From contig CALWTD010000015.1 of the NCBI GenBank assembly GCA_944384395.1, positions 1 through 47,046 of the forward strand: a stretch of 47,046 nucleotides of DNA. The letters are read 5' to 3'. Source of the stretch: an uncultured Clostridia bacterium. Its GTDB lineage: Bacteria; Bacillota; Clostridia; Christensenellales; UBA1242. Shown one piece after another: positions 23,035 to 30,374 of this stretch; the stretch's first letter is position 1, and every line of letters starts with the position of its first letter. The notes beneath the pieces are model-generated. The model searched no databases. It saw only the letters and a list, made by a program, of their open reading frames with translations, and had not been told where the DNA came from. The translations under genes and the position numbers were made by a program.

Positions 23035-24376
23035 AATAGTTTATTTTTGTTTTTTGTGTTAAATTTATTGCAAGTTCGTTATAAGACAAATTGTTTAAAT
23101 CTTTTGCAAGTTTAAAAGGTTTAAGCATTTTTATTAGTTTTGATTTATCTATTCCTTTATGTTTATCAAAAAATAAAAAGTTTCCTTTTATAAGGTTGTT
23201 GTATAGGTTGTATTTACAATTTATGTTTTTATCTTTTAAAAAATATGGCAAATTTAAATTTAATTCTTTATATGTATCAAAAATAACATTTTTTAAAAAA
23301 TATACCGTTTTTTCGTTCAATTTATTTGGTTTAAACTTTAAACATTTTATTTGTTCATTAAATCTAGGAGATATATTTTTATCATCATTAAAAAGCGAAG
23401 GATTTGGATATGAAATTTTATGTGTTTGCATAATTACAATAATTCTTTGTGCTTCTACATTGTTTTTGTATTCACTTAAAACATTTTTTAAATTTTGTTT
23501 ATATTTATTTATTGTGTAGTCAACCGTTCCATAAGTGAAGTCAATTTTATCGTCTTTTTTAAAAATTAGGTATTCATAACCTAAAAAATTAAATGTAATT
23601 GGTAAATCATCATTGGTTAATAGTGTAAATTTATCACCACTAGTATGTATTTTTTCTTTATTAAATACATTTGAAGCAATGTTTTTGTCATGAAATATAT
23701 CATGTAATTTAAATTGAATTAAGTTTAAAGAAAAATCTTTATTTAATTTTTTATCTATGAATATGTTGAAATCATCCCCATAATGAAAACATACTGCATT
23801 CCCAATTTTATTAAATGCAATTTCAAGTTGCTCTTCTATGTAACTATCCATAATTTCAGCAAAATAATTACTTGTGCCAAGACCTGCAAAACAATAAGGA
23901 ACTTGTTTAACATATTCTTCAAGGAAATATCGTTCTTCACTTGTAAGTTTAAAATGTTTTATAAATTTTTCGTAGATATATTCGCTAGAAAGATTATTGT
24001 AATAATTTTTAAAATCAAATCTTATTATTGTAAAGTTATCGTTCTTTATTGATTTGTCTAAATAATTTAAAATTTTTTGTGTAGGAACTTTCATATTAGC
24101 TAAGCCTTTATTTTGCATATCTTTTATATCGTGCACAAAATATTTAATTAAATAATATTCCAAACAAAATTTATCTACAAAATACGCAACACTTCTTTTT
24201 TTACCAAGAGATATTATTCTTTTGAATTTTATTTTTGATTTAAAATCTATATCTTTATTGATGTATTGTTTTTTTATTCTATCCAAAATTTTGGTTTGTG
24301 TTTGTGTGTCTGTTACATTAGATATTTTAAATTGTTTTTTTATATAGTTTTCTATTACATCAATTATTTCATTCAT
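23033..24376 (-). CDS. Solitary reverse transcriptase, class unassigned
   Basis: The 447-residue protein has an RT palm: motif A RFDFKNYY (catalytic D121), motif B-like AGLGTSN (164-170), motif C YGDD (199-202) with both catalytic aspartates, and the later FLGYEYL motif. Positions are counted from the ATG at 24376; a TTG 18 nt upstream is the only longer start. A C-terminal region of about 150 residues matches nothing I recognise; no maturase X domain, HNH or Cas1 part is seen. Motif B lacks the P-Q-G of group II intron enzymes and the SQ of DGR enzymes, which leaves the unknown/Abi-like groups linked to phage defence. There is no Shine-Dalgarno, but a TATAAT is placed so that the transcript could begin at the ATG itself. 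No partner gene. Confidence 0.75.
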   Translation of the reverse strand: MNEIIDVIENYIKKQFKISNVTDTQTQTKILDRIKKQYINKDIDFKSKIKFKRIISLGKKRSVAYFVDKFCLEYYLIKYFVHDIKDMQNKGLANMKVPTQKILNYLDKSIKNDNFTIIRFDFKNYYNNLSSEYIYEKFIKHFKLTSEERYFLEEYVKQVPYCFAGLGTSNYFAEIMDSYIEEQLEIAFNKIGNAVCFHYGDDFNIFIDKKLNKDFSLNLIQFKLHDIFHDKNIASNVFNKEKIHTSGDKFTLLTNDDLPITFNFLGYEYLIFKKDDKIDFTYGTVDYTINKYKQNLKNVLSEYKNNVEAQRIIVIMQTHKISYPNPSLFNDDKNISPRFNEQIKCLKFKPNKLNEKTVYFLKNVIFDTYKELNLNLPYFLKDKNINCKYNLYNNLIKGNFLFFDKHKGIDKSKLIKMLKPFKLAKDLNNLSYNELAINLTQKTKINY

Positions 24377-24466
24377 AAAAATATTATAATACAAAATAAT
24401 TTTTTTAAAAAATGATTTGACTTATTTTTAGAAGATTATTACAATGTTTTAGTATCAACATGTGCC

Positions 24467-24495
24467 TTGACTTTTACAATTTTTAATGTTATCAT
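24467..24495 (+). promoter_or_regulatory. Promoter of the small membrane protein-secG unit
   Basis: TTGACT (24467-24472), 17-nt spacer, TATCAT (24490-24495). The start would be near 24502, just before the AAGGAGG at 24509-24515. Confidence 0.65.
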
Positions 24496-24520
24496 GAGTT
24501 GTATATATAAGGAGGGTAAT

Positions 24521-24742
24521 GTGGAAGAATTTATAAACAATATTATTACTTTTGTTTCACAACTAGACCCCATTTTAAAAATTGCTCTAATTGGATTATT
24601 TACAATTTTAGATATTCTAATTATTATAAATTTTGTAAAAAAGTTAGGCAAAGGTGATAAACTTAAATTAAATATTGTAAATATTTTGTTATTTATTATT
24701 TGTTCAGGTATTTTAATATTTTTAAGTATTTATAGTTTTTAA
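24521..24742 (+). CDS. Small two-helix membrane protein upstream of secG
   Basis: A 73-residue protein read from a GTG at 24521, chosen because AAGGAGG sits 5-6 nt before it; upstream in-frame ATGs would precede this ribosome-binding site and the promoter. Two hydrophobic helices (about 18-38 and 51-72) flank a basic loop KKLGKGDKLK. It lies 9 nt before secG in the same unit. It is not recognised as SecE or YajC. A link with the translocon is suggested only by position. Confidence 0.6.
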   Translation: MEEFINNIITFVSQLDPILKIALIGLFTILDILIIINFVKKLGKGDKLKLNIVNILLFIICSGILIFLSIYSF

Positions 24743-24751
24743 GGAGTTAAA

Positions 24752-25066
24752 ATGAAAAATATATTATCACAAGTTTTAGCACTCGCACCAGATTGGGTTG
24801 CTGCATCATTTCCAATAATAAGAATTGTTCTTGTTTGCATAATGGCACTTTGTGCAATTTGTATGACAGTTGCAATTTTGATGCAATCTAATTCAAATGA
24901 CGATGCAACAAGTGCATTAACTGGTCATGTACAAGAAAGTTATTATGCACAAAACAAAGGCGAATCAAAAAATGTTAGACTTTCTCGTGCAACATTGACA
25001 CTTATTTGTATTATTGCTGTTTGCATAGTTTTGTATTTTGTTAGTCTTATTATTTACCAAGGCTAA
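24752..25066 (+). CDS. secG: Preprotein translocase subunit SecG
   Basis: A 104-residue membrane protein with two helices (about 22-45 and 80-101). Between them is the SecG pattern: ILMQSNSNDD, the Gly/Ala/Thr stretch SALTGHVQESYYAQNKGE, and the basic segment before helix 2. SecG assists SecYE during protein export. The N-terminus is longer than usual by about 15 residues. RBS AAGGAG precedes the ATG. It is followed by the repeat array, whose first unit ends in a terminator-like hairpin. Confidence 0.82.
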   Translation: MKNILSQVLALAPDWVAASFPIIRIVLVCIMALCAICMTVAILMQSNSNDDATSALTGHVQESYYAQNKGESKNVRLSRATLTLICIIAVCIVLYFVSLIIYQG

Positions 25067-25067
25067 A

Positions 25068-25195
25068 AATAACAAAAAAAGAGCTCACAATAACTGCGTT
25101 TACTGTGTGGCTTGCTCACAAAGTCATGTAGGAGACTACACTCCTTCGTGAGCAAACCACCCGAGCCTTGTTCTTGTGGCTCTTTTTTTGTTATT
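25068..25195 (+). repeat. Structured repeat unit 1 (128 bp, inverted ends)
   Basis: The ends are 17-bp perfect inverted repeats (25068-25084 and 25179-25195), extendable by 5 bp past a one-base bulge. Inside is a 13-bp stem GTGGCTTGCTCAC/GTGAGCAAACCAC (25107-25119, 25148-25160; one mismatch or wobble) around TGTAG-GAGA-CTACA (25127-25140), a GNRA-type loop. At the 3' side GAGCC (25163-25167) can pair with GGCTC (25178-25182) before a T-run. It follows secG directly and probably ends its transcript. Confidence 0.75.
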
Positions 25196-25228
25196 TGGCT
25201 CCACTGAATAAATATAACAAAATTTAAA

Positions 25229-25341
25229 AACACACAATACTGCGTTTACTGTGTGGCTTGCTCACAAAGTCATGTAGGTAACTACACTCCTTCGTGAGCA
25301 AACCACACGAGCCTTGCTTAATGGCTCTTTTTTTGTTATTT
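25229..25341 (+). repeat. Structured repeat unit 2
   Basis: Nearly the same as unit 1, 146 bp further on: stem at 25253-25265/25294-25306, inner hairpin TGTAG-GTAA-CTACA (25273-25286), and terminator-like GAGCC (25309-25313)/GGCTC (25323-25327) plus T-run. The tetraloop changed from GAGA to GTAA, so the GNRA pattern is kept. The left inverted end is degenerate. Confidence 0.7.
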
Positions 25342-25388
25342 CAATTTATCAATAATTTAAAAAAAATATAATCTATTTTTAAAGTAAA

Positions 25389-25455
25389 TAACTACACTCC
25401 TGCGAGTGTCCATTGTGCGAGCCTCGCTATAATGGTTTTTTTTGTTATTTGACTA
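25389..25455 (+). repeat. Structured repeat unit 3 (short, divergent)
   Basis: Contains a perfect hairpin ACACTC-CTGC-GAGTGT (25394-25409) and a second stem CCATT/AATGG (25410-25414, 25431-25435) before the shared T-run and TTGTTATTTGAC tail. Confidence 0.6.
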
Positions 25456-25500
25456 CGCTTAATATATATTAAATTTTTTAAAATTTCACAATTTCTTTGT

Positions 25501-25745
25501 TTCTGGCAACTTTGCCAATTAGTTTGCGAAAGCAAACTCCTGCGAGTGGAGGGGGGACCCCAAAAAGTATTAGCGAAAACTTTTTGGGGAGAGGAAAAAC
25601 GGAGCGTAAAACAAAAAATTTGCGAAAGCAAATTGAAGATAAAAGCGACAGTTTTGACGACTTCGCCGAGCCTCAAACTTGTGGCTCTTTTTTGTTATTT
25701 GACTTCACCTAATAAGCATTAAATTTTTAAATATTGCACAATATT
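25501..25745 (+). repeat. Structured repeat unit 4 (long, multi-hairpin)
   Basis: Perfect hairpins AGTTTGC-GAAA-GCAAACT (25521-25538), CCCCAAAAAGT/ACTTTTTGGGG (25558-25568, 25579-25589) and AATTTGC-GAAA-GCAAATT (25617-25634), then GAGCC...GGCTC with T-run and the same TTGTTATTTGAC tail. It shares CTCCTGCGAGTG with unit 3. No coding potential is convincing. 25746-25832 shows nothing I can name. Confidence 0.65.
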
Positions 25746-25832
25746 TTTTTAGATGACATTGGCGATGTTGTAAAACAATTATTTGTAAGAGTTGTTTATA
25801 ATGTTGATTTTGTTGCCTAATTTTTTAATATA

Positions 25833-25857
25833 AAAACACGATAATATCGTGTTTTTT
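25833..25857 (+). terminator. Hairpin terminator before the FkbM gene
   Basis: A 9-bp stem AAACACGAT/ATCGTGTTT with a 3-nt loop and T-run. No gene precedes it on the + strand within 700 bp, so it may end a noncoding transcript of the repeat array. Confidence 0.6.
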
Positions 25858-25894
25858 GTGCCACAAATTTGTTTAGTTGAATAATATAATAAAT

Positions 25895-26827
25895 ATGAAC
25901 TACATTGATAATAATTTTTATAGTCTTATTAATGAATTTAGACAAAAAGATATAACATTTTTATACGATAATATGGTTAAAAAGTTTTTGGCTTTACCTA
26001 TTGTTACTCAGAAATCTTTTGAAGATTTTTTAAATAAATTTGGGTATTGGGGAAGAATAGATATAAAAAATGGTGTATTTGATATATACCTAGATAAAGC
26101 AAAGGTTTTTAAAAATAATTGTGAAGATTTTGTTTGGTTGTATGAAAATCTTGCAGATTATAAATCAAAATTTATTTTATATTCAATTTTAAATAATTAT
26201 TACAATTTTGATTTTTATAATTTAGGAAAAGTTACAAATGATATTTTTAAGCATTATTTTGATTTAGATATTTTAAAACTACAACAAAATGAAGTTTTTG
26301 TTGATGTTGGAGCATATGTTGGAGATACAACATTAGATTTTATAAATTCATACAGAAAAGATTGTTATAAAAAAATTTATTGTTATGAAATTACAGAAAA
26401 ATCATTGTTTTTAGCAAGAAAAAATTTAGAAAAATTTAACAACATTATTTTTAAAAATTATGCAGTTAGTGATGTTAATGGCACTATTTTTTTAAACGAA
26501 AACGATTATTCAAGTTCAGCCAATCAAGTTTCAGATAGTGGAAACATTGAAGTTAAATGCGTAAGTTTAGATAATGATATTAAAGAAAAGATAACAACAA
26601 TAAAAATGGACATAGAAGGTGGCGAAAAAAAAGCGCTTAAAGGTTGCAAAAATCATATAACAAACGAAACACCTAATCTTTTAATTTCAATTTATCATAA
26701 TAATAGTGACTTGATTGAAATTCCCAAGATAATTTCAGGTTATAACAAAAATTATAAATTTTATTTGCGTTATTACGGTGGCCCGTTGTATGCAACTGAA
26801 ATAGTTTTAATTTGTATTGCTAAGTAA
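25895..26827 (+). CDS. FkbM family SAM-dependent methyltransferase
   Basis: The 310-residue protein has an N-terminal region of about 130 residues of unknown role and a C-terminal FkbM methyltransferase domain: SAM loop VFVDVGAYVGDTTLDF, acidic residue in KIYCYEI, and the FkbM signature IKMDIEGGEKKALKG followed by LLISIYHNN. FkbM enzymes methylate hydroxyl or carboxyl groups on sugars, lipids or small molecules, often in surface polysaccharide loci. Here it stands beside a PHP phosphoesterase, not a polysaccharide cluster, so the substrate is unknown. The ATG at 25895 is preferred to a TTG at 25877; neither has a clear ribosome-binding site. Confidence 0.78.
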   Translation: MNYIDNNFYSLINEFRQKDITFLYDNMVKKFLALPIVTQKSFEDFLNKFGYWGRIDIKNGVFDIYLDKAKVFKNNCEDFVWLYENLADYKSKFILYSILNNYYNFDFYNLGKVTNDIFKHYFDLDILKLQQNEVFVDVGAYVGDTTLDFINSYRKDCYKKIYCYEITEKSLFLARKNLEKFNNIIFKNYAVSDVNGTIFLNENDYSSSANQVSDSGNIEVKCVSLDNDIKEKITTIKMDIEGGEKKALKGCKNHITNETPNLLISIYHNNSDLIEIPKIISGYNKNYKFYLRYYGGPLYATEIVLICIAK

Positions 26828-26881
26828 AATCTTGAAAAGATTTTTTTAATGTGATATTATGGAGCAAAGGATGAAATTTTT

Positions 26882-27700
26882 ATGAAAGATTTACATATTC
26901 ATACAAAATATTCTGATGGCGAATATGATGAAAACGAGATTTTAGATAAAATTTTACAAAAAGGAATTACTGAGTTTGCCATATGTGACCATGATACCAT
27001 TGAAGGCAGTAAAAAAGTTTTTGACATTGTGACAAAAAATAAATTAAATATTATTTTTCATAGTGGTGTAGAATTGTCATGCAGAGTAAAAGAGTTGTTT
27101 AATGGAATAAATGTGCATTTACTTGTAAGAGATTTTGATTTTGACGATAAAGATATATTAAAAATAGTAAAAAAAATATCTTCACTTCGATTAAAAAAAA
27201 TAAATTTAATGGTACAGTTAATTAAAAAAAGTTATAATATTGATATAAACAAGCAAAAAATTTCATATTTATTAAAAACAACAAACTCTGTCGGTAAACC
27301 TCATTTGTATAAATTATTATGTGAATATGGCAACTATGATAGAGAAGAATATTATAAAAAAATGAGAGATTTAAAAAGTGAAAATTTAAAATTAGATGCT
27401 GTCAAAGTTTTAAATCTTTTAAAAAATAAAAATTGTATAGTTACATTGGCACATCCAAGAGAGATAATGGAAGAATATAATTTAAATTATGACGACATTG
27501 AAAAACTTGTGAAATTTTTAAAAAATCATGGATTAAAAGGATTAGAAACTCAACATACAAGCAATATTAATGATGATTTAACTATTTTTTTTTTTTTTTT
27601 AAAAAAATATAATCTGATGGAATCTTGTGGAAGTGATTATCATGGCCCCAATGTTAAGCCTGATGTTGAACTAGGAAAATTTGAAAAATTAAAAAGATAG
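26882..27700 (+). CDS. PHP-domain phosphoesterase with an internal T16 tract
   Basis: The protein starts KDLHIHTKYSDGEY, then ICDHDTIEG and GVELSC, the metal-binding motifs of the PHP family (YciV/TrpH-like; 3',5'-nucleoside bisphosphate or short RNA phosphatase in characterised members). Later metal ligands are in TLAHPRE and in the last motif CGSDYHGPN. About 272 residues, normal for the family. A run of 16 T at 27585-27600, followed by seven A, lies between the last two motifs and encodes I-F-F-F-F(-F)-L-K-K. A one-base slip there would remove the final metal ligands. Function is inferred from family. Confidence 0.8.
   Translation: MKDLHIHTKYSDGEYDENEILDKILQKGITEFAICDHDTIEGSKKVFDIVTKNKLNIIFHSGVELSCRVKELFNGINVHLLVRDFDFDDKDILKIVKKISSLRLKKINLMVQLIKKSYNIDINKQKISYLLKTTNSVGKPHLYKLLCEYGNYDREEYYKKMRDLKSENLKLDAVKVLNLLKNKNCIVTLAHPREIMEEYNLNYDDIEKLVKFLKNHGLKGLETQHTSNINDDLTIFFFFLKKYNLMESCGSDYHGPNVKPDVELGKFEKLKR
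27585..27600 (+). repeat. T16 homopolymer inside the PHP gene
   Basis: Sixteen consecutive T followed by A7 within coding sequence, upstream of the codons for the last metal-binding motif. It is by far the longest homopolymer I noticed inside a coding region in this window. 27701-27992, after the gene, is AT-rich with nothing recognisable. Confidence 0.7.
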
Positions 27701-27992
27701 TTTTTTATAATGTTTGACAATTTGTGTTTTTACCTTTTTGTATTTTATATTTTAAAAATTGTATTTGTTTTGTTTGATGTTTATGTTTGTAAAAGAATCA
27801 ATTTATATTTTAGCAAATAATGTAAATTGGTTTTTTTTTGTTTTAAATGGTATTTAATTAATAGTTTATTGTGATACTTTAAAATAATTTTTATATGCTG
27901 TTATTTTAAAACATTTTTAATTTTTTTTTGGTTGACTTGCTCTAATTATAATGATATGCTTTTTAAGTAAAATATTATTGGAGAAAAAAGTA

Positions 27993-28349
27993 ATGGGTTT
28001 TTTAAATGGACTATTAAGAGGTTTGGGCTTTGAAGGCGAAAAAAAAGAAAAACCACAAAAACAAAAGGAAGAAAAATTGAGTTCGGCATATCAAAATGCT
28101 GGACTTGAAGTTGATTTAAGCACAATAAAATCAGAGCCTAAAATTTTTACGCCTATTAATCAACAAGATGTTCAAAACTTAGTTGATATATTAAAAACTG
28201 GTGAAGCGATTACAATAGATTTAAAAAATTTTAGTGATAATGAATATATAAGAGCACTAGATTTTTTATCAGGGGCAATTTATGTACTTGATGGTAAAAT
28301 AAAAAAAATAGCCGAAAAAACATTTTTCTTTTGTCCAAATTTAAAATAA
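27993..28349 (+). CDS. sepF: Cell division protein SepF
   Basis: SepF tethers FtsZ to the membrane and organises the division septum. The 118-residue protein has an N-terminal amphipathic helix (MGFLNGLLRGLGF), a charged variable linker, and a C-terminal SepF core with IFTPINQQDVQNLVD and the signature YIRALDFLSGAIYVLDGKI then IAEKTFFFCP. I chose the ATG at 27993 with GGAGA upstream, because it places the membrane-binding helix at the exact N-terminus. It heads a sepF-lspA-rluD unit, typical of Firmicutes. Confidence 0.9.
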   Translation: MGFLNGLLRGLGFEGEKKEKPQKQKEEKLSSAYQNAGLEVDLSTIKSEPKIFTPINQQDVQNLVDILKTGEAITIDLKNFSDNEYIRALDFLSGAIYVLDGKIKKIAEKTFFFCPNLK

Positions 28350-28366
28350 ATGATATATTAAAATAT

Positions 28367-28861
28367 ATGAAATTTTTAGAAAGACCAAAAGTTTATAAAT
28401 ACAGATATGGTTTAGTTGCGACTTGTGTTGCGCTTATTGTTTTGTTTTGGGACCAAATTTTAAAAGTTATAACTGACGGCTTTGATATTACAATTATTGA
28501 AGGTTTTTTTTGGTTTTCATCAACACATAACACAGGTGCTGCTTATGGTATTTTTTCAGGGCAAACTGTAATGCTTATTGTGGTATCATGCGTTATGATT
28601 TTAGTTTTGCTTGTATACAATTTTTTTAAAGCAAAAAAAACAATTTTATATAGTGTTTCGTTTGGCTTAATTTTGGGTGGAGCAATAGGCAATTTAATTG
28701 ATAGAATTTTTTTAGGATATGTTAGAGATTTCATAAAATTCAGTTTTTTTAGTTTCAATTTTAACATAGCTGATGCATGCTTAACTGTTGGAGTAATTTT
28801 ATTTATTGTATATTTAATATTTTTTGATGACCTTTTTAAATCTAAAAAAAACAAAAGGTGA
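28367..28861 (+). CDS. lspA: Lipoprotein signal peptidase (signal peptidase II)
   Basis: Cleaves signal peptides of prolipoproteins at the membrane. Four hydrophobic helices and the two catalytic-aspartate motifs are present: GNLIDRIFLGYVRDFI and FNIADACLTVG. The early motifs WDQILKVI and HNTGAAYGIF also match. About 165 residues from the ATG at 28367; an in-frame TTG at 28331 would overlap sepF and adds only a basic tail. No clear ribosome-binding site. The HtrA-like protein at 35334 is a possible substrate. Confidence 0.92.
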   Translation: MKFLERPKVYKYRYGLVATCVALIVLFWDQILKVITDGFDITIIEGFFWFSSTHNTGAAYGIFSGQTVMLIVVSCVMILVLLVYNFFKAKKTILYSVSFGLILGGAIGNLIDRIFLGYVRDFIKFSFFSFNFNIADACLTVGVILFIVYLIFFDDLFKSKKNKR

Positions 28862-28865
28862 GTAA

Positions 28866-29777
28866 ATGGAAAATAAGCATATAAAAGTTGACTTAAAAAA
28901 TATTGGACAAAGATTAGATGTTTTTTTGTCCACTTTTTTTAGTGATTTTACGCGCTCTCACATTAAAAATATGATAGAAAACGGCAATGTTTTGGTAAAT
29001 GATAAAAAGGTTAAAAGTGGAACTAAATTAAAACTTGATGACGACATTTGTATTTTAGATTACGAAGTAAAAACGCTAGATGTAAAACCGGAAAATATAG
29101 ACATAGATATTGTTTATGAAGATGACGATTTAGCTGTTATCAACAAACCACAAGGGCTTGTTGTTCATCCCGCAAACGGTAACGAAAATGGAACGCTTGT
29201 TAATGCTCTTTTGTTTCATTTAAAAAATTTAAGTGGAATAAACGGAGTCATTAGACCGGGCATTGTTCATAGACTTGATAAAAATACATCAGGACTTTTA
29301 ATTGTTGCCAAAAACGACAAAGCTCATGTTAGTTTGGCAAAACAAATAGAAACAAAATCTTGTCATAGACACTATATTGCACTTTGCAACGGCAATTTTA
29401 AAGATGATGAAGGAGAGATTGTTACCAACATAGCAAGAAGCAAAAAAGACAGAAAACAAATGGCTGTTTGTGGTGAAAATGAAGGGAAAAGAGCAATAAC
29501 AAATTATAAAGTATTAAAAAGATACGGCGATTATACATTTGTTGAGTTTGTTTTACAAACGGGAAGGACTCATCAAATAAGGGTACATGCAAAATATATT
29601 GGACATAGCATTGTTGGTGATGATGTTTATGGAAATAAATGTAAATTTAAATTAAACGGACAACTACTTCACGCATATAAAATAGAGTTTACGCAACCAA
29701 CAACTAATGAAAGATTATCCTTTACTTGTCCACTTCCAGATTATTTTCAAAAAGTTTTAAATAAACTTGATAATTAA
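28866..29777 (+). CDS. rluD: RluD-family 23S rRNA pseudouridine synthase
   Basis: Makes pseudouridine in 23S rRNA (helix 69 in canonical RluD). The N-terminal S4 domain (about 13-60, GQRLDVFLSTF) is followed by the RluA-type catalytic domain with VINKPQGLVVHP and the motif GIVHRLDKNTSGLL, where D138 is the catalytic aspartate; TGRTHQIRVH follows. 303 residues, standard. GGTGAG precedes the ATG, 4 nt after the lspA stop. The exact uridines are inferred; several paralogues share this architecture. Confidence 0.9.
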   Translation: MENKHIKVDLKNIGQRLDVFLSTFFSDFTRSHIKNMIENGNVLVNDKKVKSGTKLKLDDDICILDYEVKTLDVKPENIDIDIVYEDDDLAVINKPQGLVVHPANGNENGTLVNALLFHLKNLSGINGVIRPGIVHRLDKNTSGLLIVAKNDKAHVSLAKQIETKSCHRHYIALCNGNFKDDEGEIVTNIARSKKDRKQMAVCGENEGKRAITNYKVLKRYGDYTFVEFVLQTGRTHQIRVHAKYIGHSIVGDDVYGNKCKFKLNGQLLHAYKIEFTQPTTNERLSFTCPLPDYFQKVLNKLDN

Positions 29778-29837
29778 AAAAATAGTTGCAAATATGTTAT
29801 TTATGCAATATAATATATGAGTTAAAAGGAGAAAGAG

Positions 29838-30095
29838 ATGAAGCGTTTTATGAACATGCTTGCATTCATTGGTTTGTGCCTTGTTGCATTTGCATTATTA
29901 CTTTCAAAAATTTTAGGATTATTTAATGTAAATCCATCAGCAGTTTCAGCAATTCAAATGGTTGGTGAATGTATTGCATACATAGTTACATTGGTATATG
30001 CATTTTATTATATCAAAAATAAGAGAAATGTATGGTGGTGGGTTGCTTATTGCGTATCTGCTGTTGTAGTTGTTCTTTTAGTTATTTTAAGGTAA
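29838..30095 (+). CDS. Small three-helix membrane protein
   Basis: The 85-residue protein has hydrophobic segments at about 8-28, 39-60 and 65-84, with a basic-aromatic turn NKRNVWWW before the third. AGGAGA lies upstream of the ATG. It is not recognised as a named family and is monocistronic, ending at the hairpin at 30124-30147. Confidence 0.6.
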   Translation: MKRFMNMLAFIGLCLVAFALLLSKILGLFNVNPSAVSAIQMVGECIAYIVTLVYAFYYIKNKRNVWWWVAYCVSAVVVVLLVILR

Positions 30096-30123
30096 TTATA
30101 ATAAAAGCAATATTAAACCATTA

Positions 30124-30150
30124 AAACATCGCAAAGCGGTGTTTTTTTAT
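30124..30150 (+). terminator. Terminator after the small membrane protein
   Basis: Stem ACATCGC/GCGGTGT (one G-T pair) with an AAA loop and T-run. 30151-30374 contains the tig promoter region; otherwise nothing is seen. Confidence 0.7.
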
Positions 30151-30333
30151 TTAGTGGTAAACATAAATAACATGGTGCTTTTATTATATAAAAACTAACA
30201 AAGTTAGACATTTATAAAGCGTTTTTAAATTTTGTAAAGTGTTATATTATTAAAGGTGCATTTAATACTTTTTAAATTTTGCTAATATATTACATTTAGT
30301 AATTTAAAAATTGTTTGATATTTTTTTTAAATA

Positions 30334-30342
30334 TGCTATAAT
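30334..30342 (+). promoter_or_regulatory. Extended -10 promoter of tig-clpP-clpX
   Basis: TGCTATAAT, an extended -10 element, 32 nt before the tig start; -35 candidates (TTGTTT, TTTGAT) around 30311-30319 are weak. AAAAGGAGA follows as ribosome-binding site. Confidence 0.5.
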
Positions 30343-30374
30343 CAGTTGTTTTTTAAAAAGGAGAAATTTAATAA

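Noticed and set aside
23033..24376. Diversity-generating retroelement with the giant protein as target
   Set aside because: No template/variable repeat pair with A-to-N substitutions was seen near the RT, the giant protein ends in a Hint domain rather than a C-type lectin variable region, and the RT lacks the DGR motif B.
23033..24376. Retron
   Set aside because: No msr/msd-like RNA with paired a1/a2 repeats was found upstream, and the retron-type NAxxH and VTG signatures are absent.
25068..25195. Insertion sequence or T-box riboswitch
   Set aside because: No transposase, no target duplication seen, and no T-box sequence (TGGNACC type) or downstream tRNA synthetase gene; kept as an unclassified structured repeat.
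25392..25712. Short open frames on both strands within the repeat array
   Set aside because: They run through perfect hairpins and terminators, have no ribosome-binding site and show no protein family features.
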